From Protopterus annectens (Eukaryota > Chordata > Ceratodontiformes > Protopteridae): a DNA stretch of 64,000 nucleotides. This document shows positions 47,791 to 59,067 of the stretch, in pieces (within the stretch, counting starts at the first letter, position 1; each line of letters starts with the position of its first letter). Made by a program: the position numbers and the translations under genes. The notes below the pieces were generated by a model that saw nothing but the letters and a program-made list of their open reading frames with translations, ran no database searches and was not told the DNA's origin. Where the stretch lies: contig NC_056738.1 of assembly GCF_019279795.1 (NCBI RefSeq), positions 406,695,245 to 406,759,244 on the forward strand. The letters are read 5' to 3'.

Positions 47791-48560
47791 TTTGCAGATG
47801 ACATTGTGATCTGTAGTGAGAGTAGGGAACAGGTGGAGACGACCCTGGAGAGATGCTCTAGAGAGAAGAGGAATGAAGGTCAGCAGGACTAAGACAGAAT
47901 ATATGTGTGTGAATGAGAGAGAGGATAGAGGAATGGTGAGGATGCAAGGAGTAGAGGTGGCGAAGGTGGATGAGTTTAAATACTTGGGGTCAGTAGTTCG
48001 GAGTAACGGTGAGTGTGGAAGGGAGGTGAAGAAGAGAGTACAGGCAGGATGGAGTGGGTGGAGAAGAGTGTCAAGAGTGATTTGTGACAGACGAGTACCT
48101 GTAAGAGTGAAAGGGAAGGTCTACAAGAGGGTAGTGAGACCATATGGGTTGGAGACAGTGGCATTGACAAAAAGGCAGGAGTTTGAGCTGGATGTGGCAG
48201 AATTAAAGATGTTAAGATTTGCAATGGGTGTGACGAGGGTGGACAGGATTAGGAAGAAGTATATTAGAGGGTCAGCCCAGGTTGGAAGGTTTGAAGACAA
48301 AGCCAGAGAGGCACGATTATGTTGGTTTGGACATGTGCTGAGAGGGATGCTGAGTATATTGGGAAAAAGATGCTAAGGATGAAGCTACCAGGTAACAGGA
48401 AAAGAGGAAGGCCTAGGATAAGGTTTATGGATGTGGTGAGAGAGGACATGCAGGTGGTTGGTGTGACAGAGCAAGATGCAGAGGACAGGAAGAAATGGAA
48501 ACAGGTGATCTGCTGTGGCGACCCCTAACGGGAACAGCCGAAAGAAAATGATGATGATTT
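47785..48560 (+). mobile_element. RTE-clade LINE, 3' fragment
   Basis: Begins within the reverse transcriptase palm (MMFADDIVICSE) and continues with RTKTEYM, FKYLGSVV, VPVRVKGKVYK, LRFAMGVTRVDRIR and ARLCWFGHVLR, the usual RTE C-terminal order. The end is GVTEQDAEDRKKW and CCGDP, followed by a (GATGAT) tail, typical of RTE. Frame changes lie near 47,870 and 48,350. It sits between the inverted-repeat arms. Its last 30 bp match the tail of the SINE at 4.5 kb. Confidence 0.9.
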
Positions 48561-48814
48561 AGAGAAACAGTTTTGTTATATGAACTCTGCTGGAATGACT
48601 GACTGAAATGCGATGTATAACAGGCATTTTAGTTTTATGTCCAGATGTGCAGTAGCAAGCCCCACCCAAACCCCACCTGACAAATTGCAATGTAATTAAT
48701 ATTCAGCATCTGTGCCGAAAGCAACCCAATGTTTTATTGTAAACAGCCACTACCAAAAAATAAATGTTTTACTAGGGGCATAAAAATAAAATGCCCGTTT
48801 GTCTAAACGATACT

Positions 48815-49073
48815 ATTATTAACGGCTGAAATTGTTTGCAGTACCAGCACCGTTGCACAACACTTGTTCAGGGGGGGGGGGGGCTGGCGCAGCGCCCCCA
48901 CAAGGGGGTTCCAGGGGGCTTGCCCCTCCTGAAAAAGAAGAAAGTAATAATTTCGACGAGGATGGAGTTCCTTGTGTACAAGTGCACAGATTCCGTGTCA
49001 ATCATGGTGTATTTACATATTGAAACTCTGCCCGACGCCTTGTCAAACAGGCCACGCCCATTCATGCGCGAAC
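48815..49073 (-). repeat. Right arm of the inverted repeat pair
   Basis: Inverted copy of 47,384-47,790. It contains a run of 14 G (48,870-48,884) and a GC-rich hairpin-prone segment (GGCGCAGCGCCCCCAC). Outer limit at GCGCGAAC (49,073). Confidence 0.7.
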
Positions 49074-49700
49074 TAAACTGGTGCCTAATACACTTCGATA
49101 TCGCCCTGTTGACAAACGTCTGTGGACCTTTTTTTCCTTGGGCTTCCACTGAAAATGGGCTACGTCCCAGTCGGACTTTCCCAGAAAACAAGTGTTATGT
49201 AAAATACTTCAGCTCCACTATTAGCAATCCATTAACAGACAGCAGCCCTACAGCAAGTAGTAAATTTCTCCAGTTTTGAACAAGTCAACGCATCTACAGT
49301 CAGTTGTGCTACACTTGCACGTTAACCTAAACAGCACCTGCTGGCCACAGCATGTGCAGCGCATCAAGAAAGGACAAAACGCAAGAAAACGTCTTTTTAA
49401 CCGAAAACTGTATTTTGTTTAACTGGACTTAGTACAATGTAGAATACCACAGCGCTCACCAGTCAGGCCCGGTCACTTCTAAAATATTACCAATACCAAC
49501 GCGAGACACTCATATAATAAGAGCTTGAGAGCTAAAATACATTTTATGAAATAGGGAGCACCAATACTTGTAGATACCGTAATTATTTATTAAAACATGA
49601 CAGCAGCCTTGAATTGGCGACCCGATTTCAGCCAGCCTAGTCTTTAGGTTTTGGACGTATTAACAAGAACAGGGCTAAACCGCGAATTAAAATTAGAACA
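49074..49700. other. No recognised feature
   Basis: Spacer. A short motif at about 49,136-49,180 (TTCCACTGAAAATGGGCT) recurs at 52,440 and 55,628. Confidence 0.35.
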
Positions 49701-49718
49701 GTGCAGCAGTATTGTGCC

Positions 49719-49772
49719 TACGTCAGTCGCAAGAATAACTTCCGCCTGTTTGCCTTACGTAGTATGGCAACC
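49719..49772 (+). promoter_or_regulatory. Candidate host promoter motifs
   Basis: Close together: TACGTCAG (CRE-like, 49,719), AACTTCCGCC (ETS-like, 49,737) and GGCAAC (half of an RFX X-box, 49,766). This is one of the few CpG-containing stretches of the window. The combination is usual in TATA-less promoters of broadly expressed or ciliary genes. It lies about 100 bp before the candidate first exon. Confidence 0.4.
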
Positions 49773-49872
49773 CATAAGGAACAGAAATCTTAGAGTTCTA
49801 TGAGTACGCGTGCTTCTGCGGATTTATATGTTGGTATGAATTCTGGTTAAGTGAAGTCTGTAGTACTACACA

Positions 49873-49990
49873 ATGGTTTTAACTGGTGAAGGACCACCTG
49901 GAAGTGATCGTGGTGGTGTTTCTGGGTATGGGATATGGAATATTTTGGAGTTGCAAACTAGGCTGGCAGAAATCGGGGCGCCTACTCAAG
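49873..49990 (+). CDS. Candidate first coding exon of a host gene
   Basis: ATG followed by 39 open codons (MVLTGEGPPGSDRGG ... LAEIGAPTQ) and a good donor CAAG|GTAAAC, phase 1. The peptide is Gly-rich at the start and then helix-forming (IWNILELQTRLAEIG). It lies just after promoter-like motifs. I do not recognise the protein, and no second exon was found up to 64 kb, so a long first intron or a chance frame is equally possible. Confidence 0.4.
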
Positions 49991-52258
49991 GTAAACAAAC
50001 GGTTTAACTTCTGAGTTTATGGCCTAGGTCACATAAACCAGGCCTCTGGAAATCTGTTAGTTCTGGTCTTAAAGCATGTTATTTAAGTTGTTCATGCTTT
50101 CAAATATATTCGTTTTCCTGGTGAATGTTGTAGAATAGGCACTGGTTTTATTTGCTTCTGTTGCAGCAGGGTGGTTTCTAGTCAAAACATGTTGTGTATG
50201 GAGGGGAAAAATCACTGTATGTTTCTAGTGTTGATATAAATTTTGTTTTTAACGTTTTGCAGTAATTTCTAGAGAAATAAACGCCATTAGGATAGCATAC
50301 CTTCAAATTGTCCAGATTTTCGCCATGTATTTTGGTCTGTACCTCATAAAACTTGTGGTTTTCTGGCAGATGAGTGATGACTGAAGTCATTAAATAATGA
50401 CACACATTTGAGTATCCCACTTGTTTCATATTCATCAGAAAATGCATAACACATTTTGTTGTTCTAGAAACTTTCTAAACTTGTAAGAGCATTATATAAA
50501 ATCTATCCCTATTTTTGGCTGTTTGTCCATTTTATTATTTTAGGTTTTACCCAGATTGTTTTCACTAAAAGGTTGAGAGCTGTGGGGGCAGAGATGCTAG
50601 TCTTGCAAGCCTTTATCATAGTTTATTTTGCTGTGGTAGAAGTGTGAAGCATCAGTTTTGTTGATAAAAAAAACTAATACTTTGCTGGTCTTCAGGTAAC
50701 TTGTTTTTTGTAATGGGTACTGAAAACAGTGGATACATTGTTTTCTTTCTAATATGGTTTGAGTGGGTGTAGTAAATGTTAAGTAGTTTTATCTGTGAAG
50801 GGCTTTGTCATATTGGTGATAACACACATATATTAAAATACTAACGTATTGTACTGGCTGAAAATGTTTTTCTGACTTGTAGTAACTTTTAATGTATTTG
50901 TGAACTGTTTCCATGCACTTCACATTCAAAAGATTAGAGCACTGACACAAATCTTAACAATTCCATTGGGTGCTCTTCAGGGGCTTTTCAGCTTTAGAAC
51001 CCCCAGGTTTGTCATGCTTTTCCTTATGAAGTTCTCTGCCGTCTCAGCAGTGATTCACAAAAAGCATTAAACTAAAAATCAAATGATGACATTAAGTTGT
51101 TTAGAAATGTATTAATGCTATTGATTGTGGCACAGATGGGCTAAAATATGAGTTGGACTATGTGTTTTATTTTTAAGGTTATTGCTTGGTAGAGCTAAGG
51201 TAGTGTGACATTTGTGTGCATCTGTACAAACTTTTATTCATTTGTCATATGTTTTTCATTTTATATTTATGCATTTAGCTAACCGAGTTAGATGGATTAT
51301 ATTTATGCATTTAGCTAACCGAGTTAGATGGACAGAGGTTTTGTAGTCTATTTTATGTACCTGGAAATAAAATTAAAGCAGCAGCACCTGCAGTTTAATG
51401 TCAGCTGTCTGTGTTCTATTAATGACATAATACAGAAGTGTAATAGAACAACATATGCTTAACAGAACAGCTTCTGGACGGATATTATCTAGGGCTGAAG
51501 TTCCGATTGTTATGGATGAGACTTTTTGAAGATGTGTATAGATTCATTGAGGAGTATTCAGTCAGTCTGACCATTATAAGCCTAGTCAATTAGTAGCTTG
51601 TTAACAGCTTATAACCTTAATGCTCTGCACTAACTGCCAGAAAAGATGTACAAGAAAATAGAGTTTCAGAAGGTGGATGGTAAATAGAAAAATGGCGCAT
51701 GCTACTAAAATTGAACTTGGGATGGGAGAAATCATTATATTATTAGAGAATACATGGAATAGAGGTGGAAGTGAAATGAGTGGGTCAACCTTGCAGGCAG
51801 ATTAGGCAGAACTATCTCATCATCCATTATCAGAATCCTTCTGTATCATTTGCATGACCGTGAATGTACTCATTTAATATATTTTGTCTTGGTACTTGTA
51901 TGCAAGGTATGCATCCCTCTTAAGTCGAGCTCACCTGGATGAGGATAAGATGGCTGTTTGTTCAGTGAGGTAGGTTATGAACAAACAGTCATTTTAAATA
52001 AATAAACTAAAGAGAGTCTGGTCAAGTTATTCAAATAGAGCAATTTGATTGAGCTGGGTAGATGGGTAGATCTCACCCTGGCTAGATACTTCAATAAACA
52101 ACTAATCCTTCCTTTGCACTATCCTTCTCAATATCGCCTGGCTGTTGTATCCTCCTTACACTACCTTCTCTATAGCGCCTAACTTTTGAATCCTTCTTAC
52201 ACCACTCATTTTAGAAGAAGATTAAAAAAAAAAAAAGTCGTCTTAATCGTATGAAACG

Positions 52259-52295
<37 letters not shown>

Positions 52296-52500
52296 GCAAT
52301 GCTTTGACAAATGCATAATATTGTGTTTCTAAGTATCAACCTTTCAATTGTAGTACTGTCTATTTATCTCATTTGATGTAACTGGCATATATAAATTGTA
52401 AATACTATTGTAGTCTTCTGTGAAGCTTTTCTACTCGAGTCTCCACTGAAAACGGGCTTCTGGCCAAGACTGACACTACCTGGTCAACAAACTAAATAAA
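49991..52500. other. No recognised feature; possibly intron
   Basis: T-rich sequence typical of introns. A 38-bp direct repeat (TTATATTTATGCATTTAGCT) is at about 51,260 and 51,298. A poly-T run is at 52,262-52,294. Confidence 0.4.
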
Positions 52501-52790
52501 TTTGTGTCCTTTAGATTTTCGTCCAAGGTTGAAGTATTGAGTATCCAATAGAATGCTGCTCTTCATGAAAAACACATGTTCATATAAACAATTTTTTGAA
52601 ACTTGTAACAAATGGTTCTGATTCTGTAGTTCTAAAAGATCTAGACGTCTTTGACATTATTTGGTTATTAAGGATGGTATTCCAGTCTGTTTTCATGAGT
52701 ATGTCGTTTATCCTTACCACCAAAGGGAACTATAATGCAATTTCTTTTTGGTTAAGTTTAATATTACTTCTTCTTCTCCTCCATAGGTGG
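52500..52790 (-). mobile_element. Very old CR1-like fragment
   Basis: Weak match on the minus strand to the ORF2 region around VIPFGK (ACCACCAAAGGGAACTATAA and flanks). No frame survives. Confidence 0.3.
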
Positions 52791-54590
52791 TCAGTTGCTG
52801 ACAGCTCCTGTCCTTATTAGCCCAGGTATACAAGACCTGACTTAGCATTCCCTGGGCTTAATGCAACCCACATCCTGGGCTGTTGAGGAGATACAGGATG
52901 TTTGTGCAGAATCCTACAGCTGTTGACCTGTGTCCATAACCTGCAGTGGCCTTGCCAGTTCCATAATTCCTGCCCTCAGAAGGTGCATGTGCACTTCCAT
53001 GCATGAGCAACGTCCTAACAAAGTAATGCACAACTTTTGCAGCATAAAGCTCACCCGTTTCTTAAAGCTACTGCTGGATAAGCCTAGGCTATTTTTCCTT
53101 GCCCCCATGATGGATGAGCTAATATAGACTACTCACTCCCATCCTTCCCTAGGGCCGTTCCAGCTCCTGTTTCACTAATTAAACTCTGGTCATCAGGGGA
53201 GCAGTAAGGGCTTTTATTCTTTTGTGTCAAAGGGCCACTGACTTTACTTTTTTCTTTTTTGGTTCAAGATGTGGGAATCATGATCTCTGTTAATTTCAGA
53301 TTATAGCAGAAAGATCCTAGGTTTGTCGGTGTTTTGTGTGTGTGTGTTATGTATGTATGTATTATGTCTGCATTGTTTGTTTTGGTCCCAAGATAATAGT
53401 ATGGGCATGAACAGGAATTGGATTCAGGAAAGTGTACAGTGTGTAGTATGTGAAAGTGTGCGTGTGTCCCTTAGTTTTATTATTTTAGATTTCCATGTTT
53501 ATCTGAGATATCAGTAAATATACTGATTTATTTTATACAATTAGTGTACTAAGTAAATTCTGACGTGCAGCAAGTTTGCACAATGTTTTCCATTTGTTCA
53601 TTGTCTTCCCTAGGGTGTTAAGTTAATGGAAAAAGAAATTGTTAAATAACAGAGGAAAAACAAATGTAGCACAGGGAGAGCTTTTCACTGACTTTTTTTT
53701 GTGTGTGTGTGTGTCAGATGTACCTTTAATTTGTGGCTTGATTGGACATGTTTTTGTAGCGAAGGGCAGCACTTGATTTACAACCCTGAAAGGCTAGCAT
53801 GACTACTACTCGTCATTTGTGTTCTGTTTAACTTCTCTTGAGTGACGGTTGTGTTTGGTTCATTTGAATGCGTTTCTGTGGCACAAGTCCTGGTGGCAAG
53901 AAATGGTATCATAGTTTTGCTGCATCTTGGGGTTCTCAAAGGTTGTAGCTTTTTTCAGCTGAAGGATTTAGTTTAGCTGCCTTCTTCAGAAGGAATAAGG
54001 TTCTTTGGTGTCATCTGGTGATTTTTCTCCAGCTGGTTAGTTGGTATTGCCAGATGGTTATGCGGGAAGGGAGAGCGTGAAAAAGTATTTAAGGTAACTT
54101 TAGCCAGATGGCTGTCTTACAGCACCTAATGTTGCTATAGAAAGTACATTGTCTGCCTTTTCGTTCTGCTAGAGCATTGGTTAATTTTGTAAACTTTAGA
54201 ACTGCGGCTAATTGCTGAGATGTATTCAGCTGCTCTTGGTCTTCCCTTAACTCCTTTTGCAGGTATTACAAACTACATGTGATGTTTACATATTTGGCTC
54301 TACTTTTTATGAGGGAGTTCATAAAGGAGGACATCCAGAAGTATTGGCTAAGGTCTGTATCCTGCTGTTACAGAGAGTGGTTGTTCTTAAAATACCTTTA
54401 CAGAACTGCACCAGCTGAATATAGGTCTCATTTTGGCCATTGGTATTCAAGGATATGGTGTTATGTATTCAGCAAACACCCATATGAAAGTAACTCTTGC
54501 TTGGGTTAAACTGCATACAAACCTTTTTTAATAATGAATAGAAAGTTAAAGATACTTAACATTGGGTCTGAAAAGGTCCAGGTGGCACAG
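52791..54590. other. No recognised feature
   Basis: Spacer or intron. A pyrimidine tract and CAG-like acceptors occur but no exon can be supported. Confidence 0.35.
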
Positions 54591-54597
54591 AGGTGTA

Positions 54598-54652
54598 AAT
54601 GTGGCACAGTGGCGCAGCAGGCAGTATTGTCACCTCACAGCAAGAGGTTACT
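54598..54652 (+). mobile_element. SINE head fragment
   Basis: GTGGCACAGTGGCGCAGCAGG and TCACCTCACAGCAAGAGGTT match the first 55 bp of the SINE at 4,505. The B box and the rest are missing. Confidence 0.7.
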
Positions 54653-56519
54653 TGTTTCTATTTGTAGTAAGTAACCATCCCTGTCTCTCCCCTCCTAGTA
54701 CCTTATGGTTGTCTTTAAGAAAATTATTTCTGTGGTAACTTTGGCTACAACTAGAGTGCAGCAGAAGGGAGTGGTGTATTACGGGATGGAGAGAAGGGAG
54801 TGGTGTACTATGGGATGGAGAGAAGTTGGCTAGCTGGTAAAGTTTTATATAGTGAGCTGTACTTCTCGATGCTGAGAGCATCGGTCTAGTTGCTGCAGGT
54901 GGACTTGTTCGCATAGATCTAGAATTGTAATATGTCATATTCAGAACCTACATAACAGGTGTGTCATGAGGTATTCTGCTTCCACGAGCTTTGAATTTTA
55001 GGCTGTCCAGTGAATACAGACAGGCACGCACTTGCATTTTGAGTAGCCTCTACCTGCAGAACTTGGCTGGTAGTGAGCATTTGTCCCTAGTCCTTTGGGC
55101 TGCATATCTTGCACCTCTTTTGGAATATGGTATTACTGTTGGAGTAGATCAGATTGCTGCCCTCTCACAAGATGGACTGTGTAGCTAATGCCATTTTGTA
55201 CATCCTTTGTGCCATGGTCGTATGGGTTAAACTTGATGATGGCTAGCCTTTTGTGCAGTACAGCTAACCTCTTTTATAAGACATTATTAAATTTATTGCC
55301 AACACACATTGCTGCCTGTTGGTCAGTGAATTGTCAGGCTGTCTAGCTGACTTTTAAAGTAATCAACCAAATCTTGATCGTGGAGTTGGATTTTTTTCTG
55401 TGGTCTCGTTGGATGGTCTTTGTTTTGAATCTTTTCTTTGTCACGTTGATGATCACAATTGATATTTGTTTAAAAACAGAAAAAACTCGACAGTAACATT
55501 TTGCTGCATGCATTGTACATAACAAGCTCCAGTATGTATGTATTCTTTTTTTTCTAACTATGCAGTGCTATAATATTTGTATGTTTTTCTCTTACTAAGT
55601 ATGTATTAGGAGTTTTTCTCTCTGAGCTTTCACTAAAAAAATGGGTCTTGCATCACTCAGTTGAACTTGCCTGGTAAGCACATGCAAATAGTTTTTATTT
55701 TCATGTGTGCGCACTATACATAAGCTCCAGTATGATTCTGTGTGTACATGGTAGCATATTTGTATACTTTCCAGTTCTTATTGATTTACTTAAGTTTACT
55801 CATATGTGTGAGCATTATTTTATCTTTGTTCCGAAATGAATCTGTTATTACATTTATTTCATTTTGTAATGATTATTTCCTTTACTGTAATCAGTACTTT
55901 ATTCACTACTGGTTTAATTAACTATTTCCACTTTGTATGATGTGTGTTTCATTGTTCTTAGTTGTTTTTTTTTGCTAATACTAAGACCATGCTTTTAAAT
56001 ATAAACTCCAATTATGTTGTATCATCTGCTGAGTATTTATTTTTTTTTCTTCCCAACAATTGTCAGGATGTGTTGGGATGAGTCCTTTAAATCCAGTTAA
56101 CTCCACACATTAGTTGAAAGTGTGCACCCAGTTTCCTCTCTCCTTCCCTTCACATCTCAACAACGTATCTACAGTTTGAGGGGAAACTCTCAAGTCTGCT
56201 TTGAGATTAAAAGTACTTGTGTATAAATTTCAATACAAATATCCTGAATTTTTTGATTTTTTTTTTTTTTTTGCAACATATATAGTGGCCGTACATATTT
56301 CCATTGTTTTGTAGTTTTAAAATAACAGTTTTTCTTTCCCAATTTTTTGTAGTCATCTGACTTTTTGTTCTGCTAATTATCCCTTTTTTTAATATTCTGT
56401 TCAGTCTATTCTTGGTTCCAATAAAAACCTTACCGAAGTATATTACCACCCTTGATTTTTCAGGGGATGGATTCATGTCTTGACGTTACATCTGTCAATG
56501 TGTCTTAAAACGTCTCTCT
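54653..56519. other. No strong feature; possible LINE scrap at 54,991-55,188
   Basis: The frame at 54,991-55,188 (LSLVLWAAYLAPLLEYG) resembles the RPxLEYG block of a non-LTR reverse transcriptase, but nothing around it confirms this. Otherwise no feature. Confidence 0.3.
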
Positions 56520-59067
56520 GGATCGTTTCTGGGCACTTCTCTAGACTCAGTTGTCAATTTGCTGAGTGTAGGGTAAAACACTAAATTCTTTAATAGTCCA
56601 CAAACAAACAGTATAGGTAAGTGCTTTCGCAGTTGCCTGCTTCCTCAGACCTTAATACAAAGACAATTATTCAAGATGCATTTATACATTACTATAGCCA
56701 ATGATACCAGTTTAGTTTATGAGGCAAATTCCTTTTCCTAAGAACAGGTTTTAAAAAGACTGCACTTTTCAAACCTGGAGGGGCATATGCTTTTTAACTC
56801 AATTATCCACCTGAGTTCCACACATTCTGTTTCATTACTCACATCACCTTCTCTTAAATTTTCTAAGATATTTTTTTTGTAGCACTAAGGATTTAAAACT
56901 ATGGTTGTCTCCTGCTTCTAAGACATGCTTTGCCAGTGCATTAGTCAGTTTCTTATTACGTATGTCATTAAGATGTTCCAGTACCCTTTCCTTCAACATA
57001 AGATTAGTTTTTCCAACATAGAAACATTCCCATAGTTTACATTTAGCCATATATACTATGTTTCTAGTGGAACAATCTGCATAGAGAGTTCTATAGGTTC
57101 CTTAGAAATAGGATGCATCGCCATACAAACTGGCCAAATACTAGGGCAGGCTTTGCAAGCTCTACATGCATGAGTTCCCCTGCGTTGTGATACAAGATGT
57201 TCCTTACGTCTGTTCTGCTTGTAACAAAGTCGCTGCTTCAGGTTTTTACAGTTTTTAAAACTCACCCTAGGGGTAGAGTCTATTACCATGCTTAATTTAG
57301 GATCTACTAACAAGATGGGCCAGTTTTCTTTTCACTACCTCACAAACTCTATTAACCCCTGCTGAATAAGTCAGACACATCCTATTCTTCACCTTCATAC
57401 TAGATGTTATCCCTCTCCCTTCTTCAGTGGAAGTTTGTTCTGAATAATGTGGTCTAGTTTTTGTTCTATCAACCTCTTCCATGCCCTTTTTTATTTCCTC
57501 AGCTTTATAACTCCTGTCCATAAGGTCAGATGCAAGTCCATTCAAAGCTTCTCTTAGGGGTTCTGCATCTGTATGCAGTCTACTACACCTTAGTACCTGA
57601 TTCTTAACCACATTCCTAGTAGTATGACTGGGATGCATACTAGTACAATGTAGTATACTATTTTTCCTACATTCCTTCCTGTACTGCTTGGTGGAGAGAT
57701 TACCTAACATGTTTTTGGTAATCAACACATCTAGAAAACTAATTTCATCTTCAGAATAATGCAGGGTAAAGGACAAAAAAACGGTGCTACTCTCCAAGAA
57801 CTGTACAAATTCTTTCAATTCCAGTAATTGACCATGCCAGATGAAAACATATATCATCCATAAAGCGTTTATAGAAGGTGATCTCCTTGAAACTGTCATT
57901 GTTAAAAATTCCTTTTCTCAGTTTGCAAGAACCAAATTTGCATATGTGTTGGCACATGCTGTGCCCATAGCAACACCTACAATGTGAAGGAAATGTTCAT
58001 GTTCAAAGTGAAAAACATTGTTTTCTAGAATAATGTCTGAGTGCAGATCATATTTACCTTTGTATTACTATACCTAGTTTCTCGTACAAGAAGTTGCCTC
58101 TCATTCTCAACCCCTTCTTCATTGGGAATGGCCGTGAACAGGAGAATTGACATCTAGGGTTACAAAAAAAAGCTTTTTTTGATCGCTTTCTCACTATTAT
58201 GCCTTGCCCAAATGAACAGATGTTCTAAAAATGGCTTATTATCCCTCAACACTGTTTTTCTATTTTATCCAGAACCCATCAAAGTTGTTTCTCTGCATAT
58301 ATGGACATTGGCTCCGTGAGCCAACCTCTGCCGGATACTATGGGTCTGTGTCTAGGATCTTTGTGCACTTTAGGCATACCATATATCACAGGTATAGTTG
58401 GGTGCTCAACAGAGGAGTATGTGTACAATGAATAATCTATTAAATCTGTCATCAGCATATCATACAGGTAGAAATTCAACCAATTTATAATGCCATTCAC
58501 CTGATATTTCTGTAGAACTGCATACACTCTTCTATCATGAAGCATGTCATACATTCTTTCCATATAAATCTGTTTATCTAAAACCACTATGTCGCCTATG
58601 TTTGCCGGTCTGATAATAAAGTGCTAGTCTCTCACTAATGAATTTAAGGCCTCATATTCCTTACAAGACAAGTTAAAAATTCAATTTACTACCTCCACTA
58701 AAATCTTTCCTACCTCCACTAAAATCTTTCCTTAAGTCATCTTCGCATAAATTAATAAAAGCCTCCATTGCTGGTGAATTGTCTGGTATAAAAGTACTGG
58801 CTTTCTTAAAAACATTGCCATCATTGGAAGCACTATGCTCCTCCATAAAAACTGTTTTTAACATCACATTTTTCGCAAACATTTTTAATTCTAAAATTGT
58901 TTCCACTAAATCAAGTTTAGTAGCAGGTTTAAATGACAGACCTTTATTTAGTAGCAGGTTTAAATGACAGACCTTTATTTAGCACTATCATTTGTTCTCG
59001 TGTCAGTTCAGTGGAAGACAGATTAGAAACTAAATTAGTTATCTTCGATTGCGTGTCTGTGGGCCCA
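56520..59067 (-). mobile_element. Penelope-like element, copy A (fossil)
   Basis: Minus strand, 5' side at about 59,067. Recognisable parts in order: N-terminal region, reverse transcriptase with YGMPKVHKDPRHRPIVSG (about 58,350-58,420), a linker with closely spaced cysteines (HACRACKACPS, about 57,160), and a GIY-YIG endonuclease (ECFYVGKTNLMLKERVLEHL, 56,844-57,050). A hammerhead-like motif is at 56,613-56,655. This is an EN-containing Penelope family. It is broken in several places and not functional. It is moderately old, about as old as copy B. Confidence 0.9.
56613..56655 (-). ncRNA. Hammerhead ribozyme-like motif in copy A
   Basis: On the minus strand: AGGT, CTGAGGA, hairpin GCAG-GCAA-CTGC, GAA, AG-CA-CT, T, ACCT. 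Stem I pairs perfectly over four bases, stem II has a GNRA loop, stem III is two pairs. As in the motif at 478-520, one A is unpaired between the core and stem II. Known for Penelope-like elements as a class; activity here is not tested. Confidence 0.55.

Noticed and set aside
47816-48376. Independent host gene
   Set aside because: Motif order (FADD, FKYLGS, RLCWFGHVLR) and the GAT-type tail identify an RTE-like LINE.
48836-49279. 147-residue open frame with Gly/Ala start
   Set aside because: It runs through the G-run and inverted-repeat arm; no domain and no codon signal.
54279-54509. 76-residue open frame as an exon
   Set aside because: No acceptor or donor in register and no recognisable similarity.
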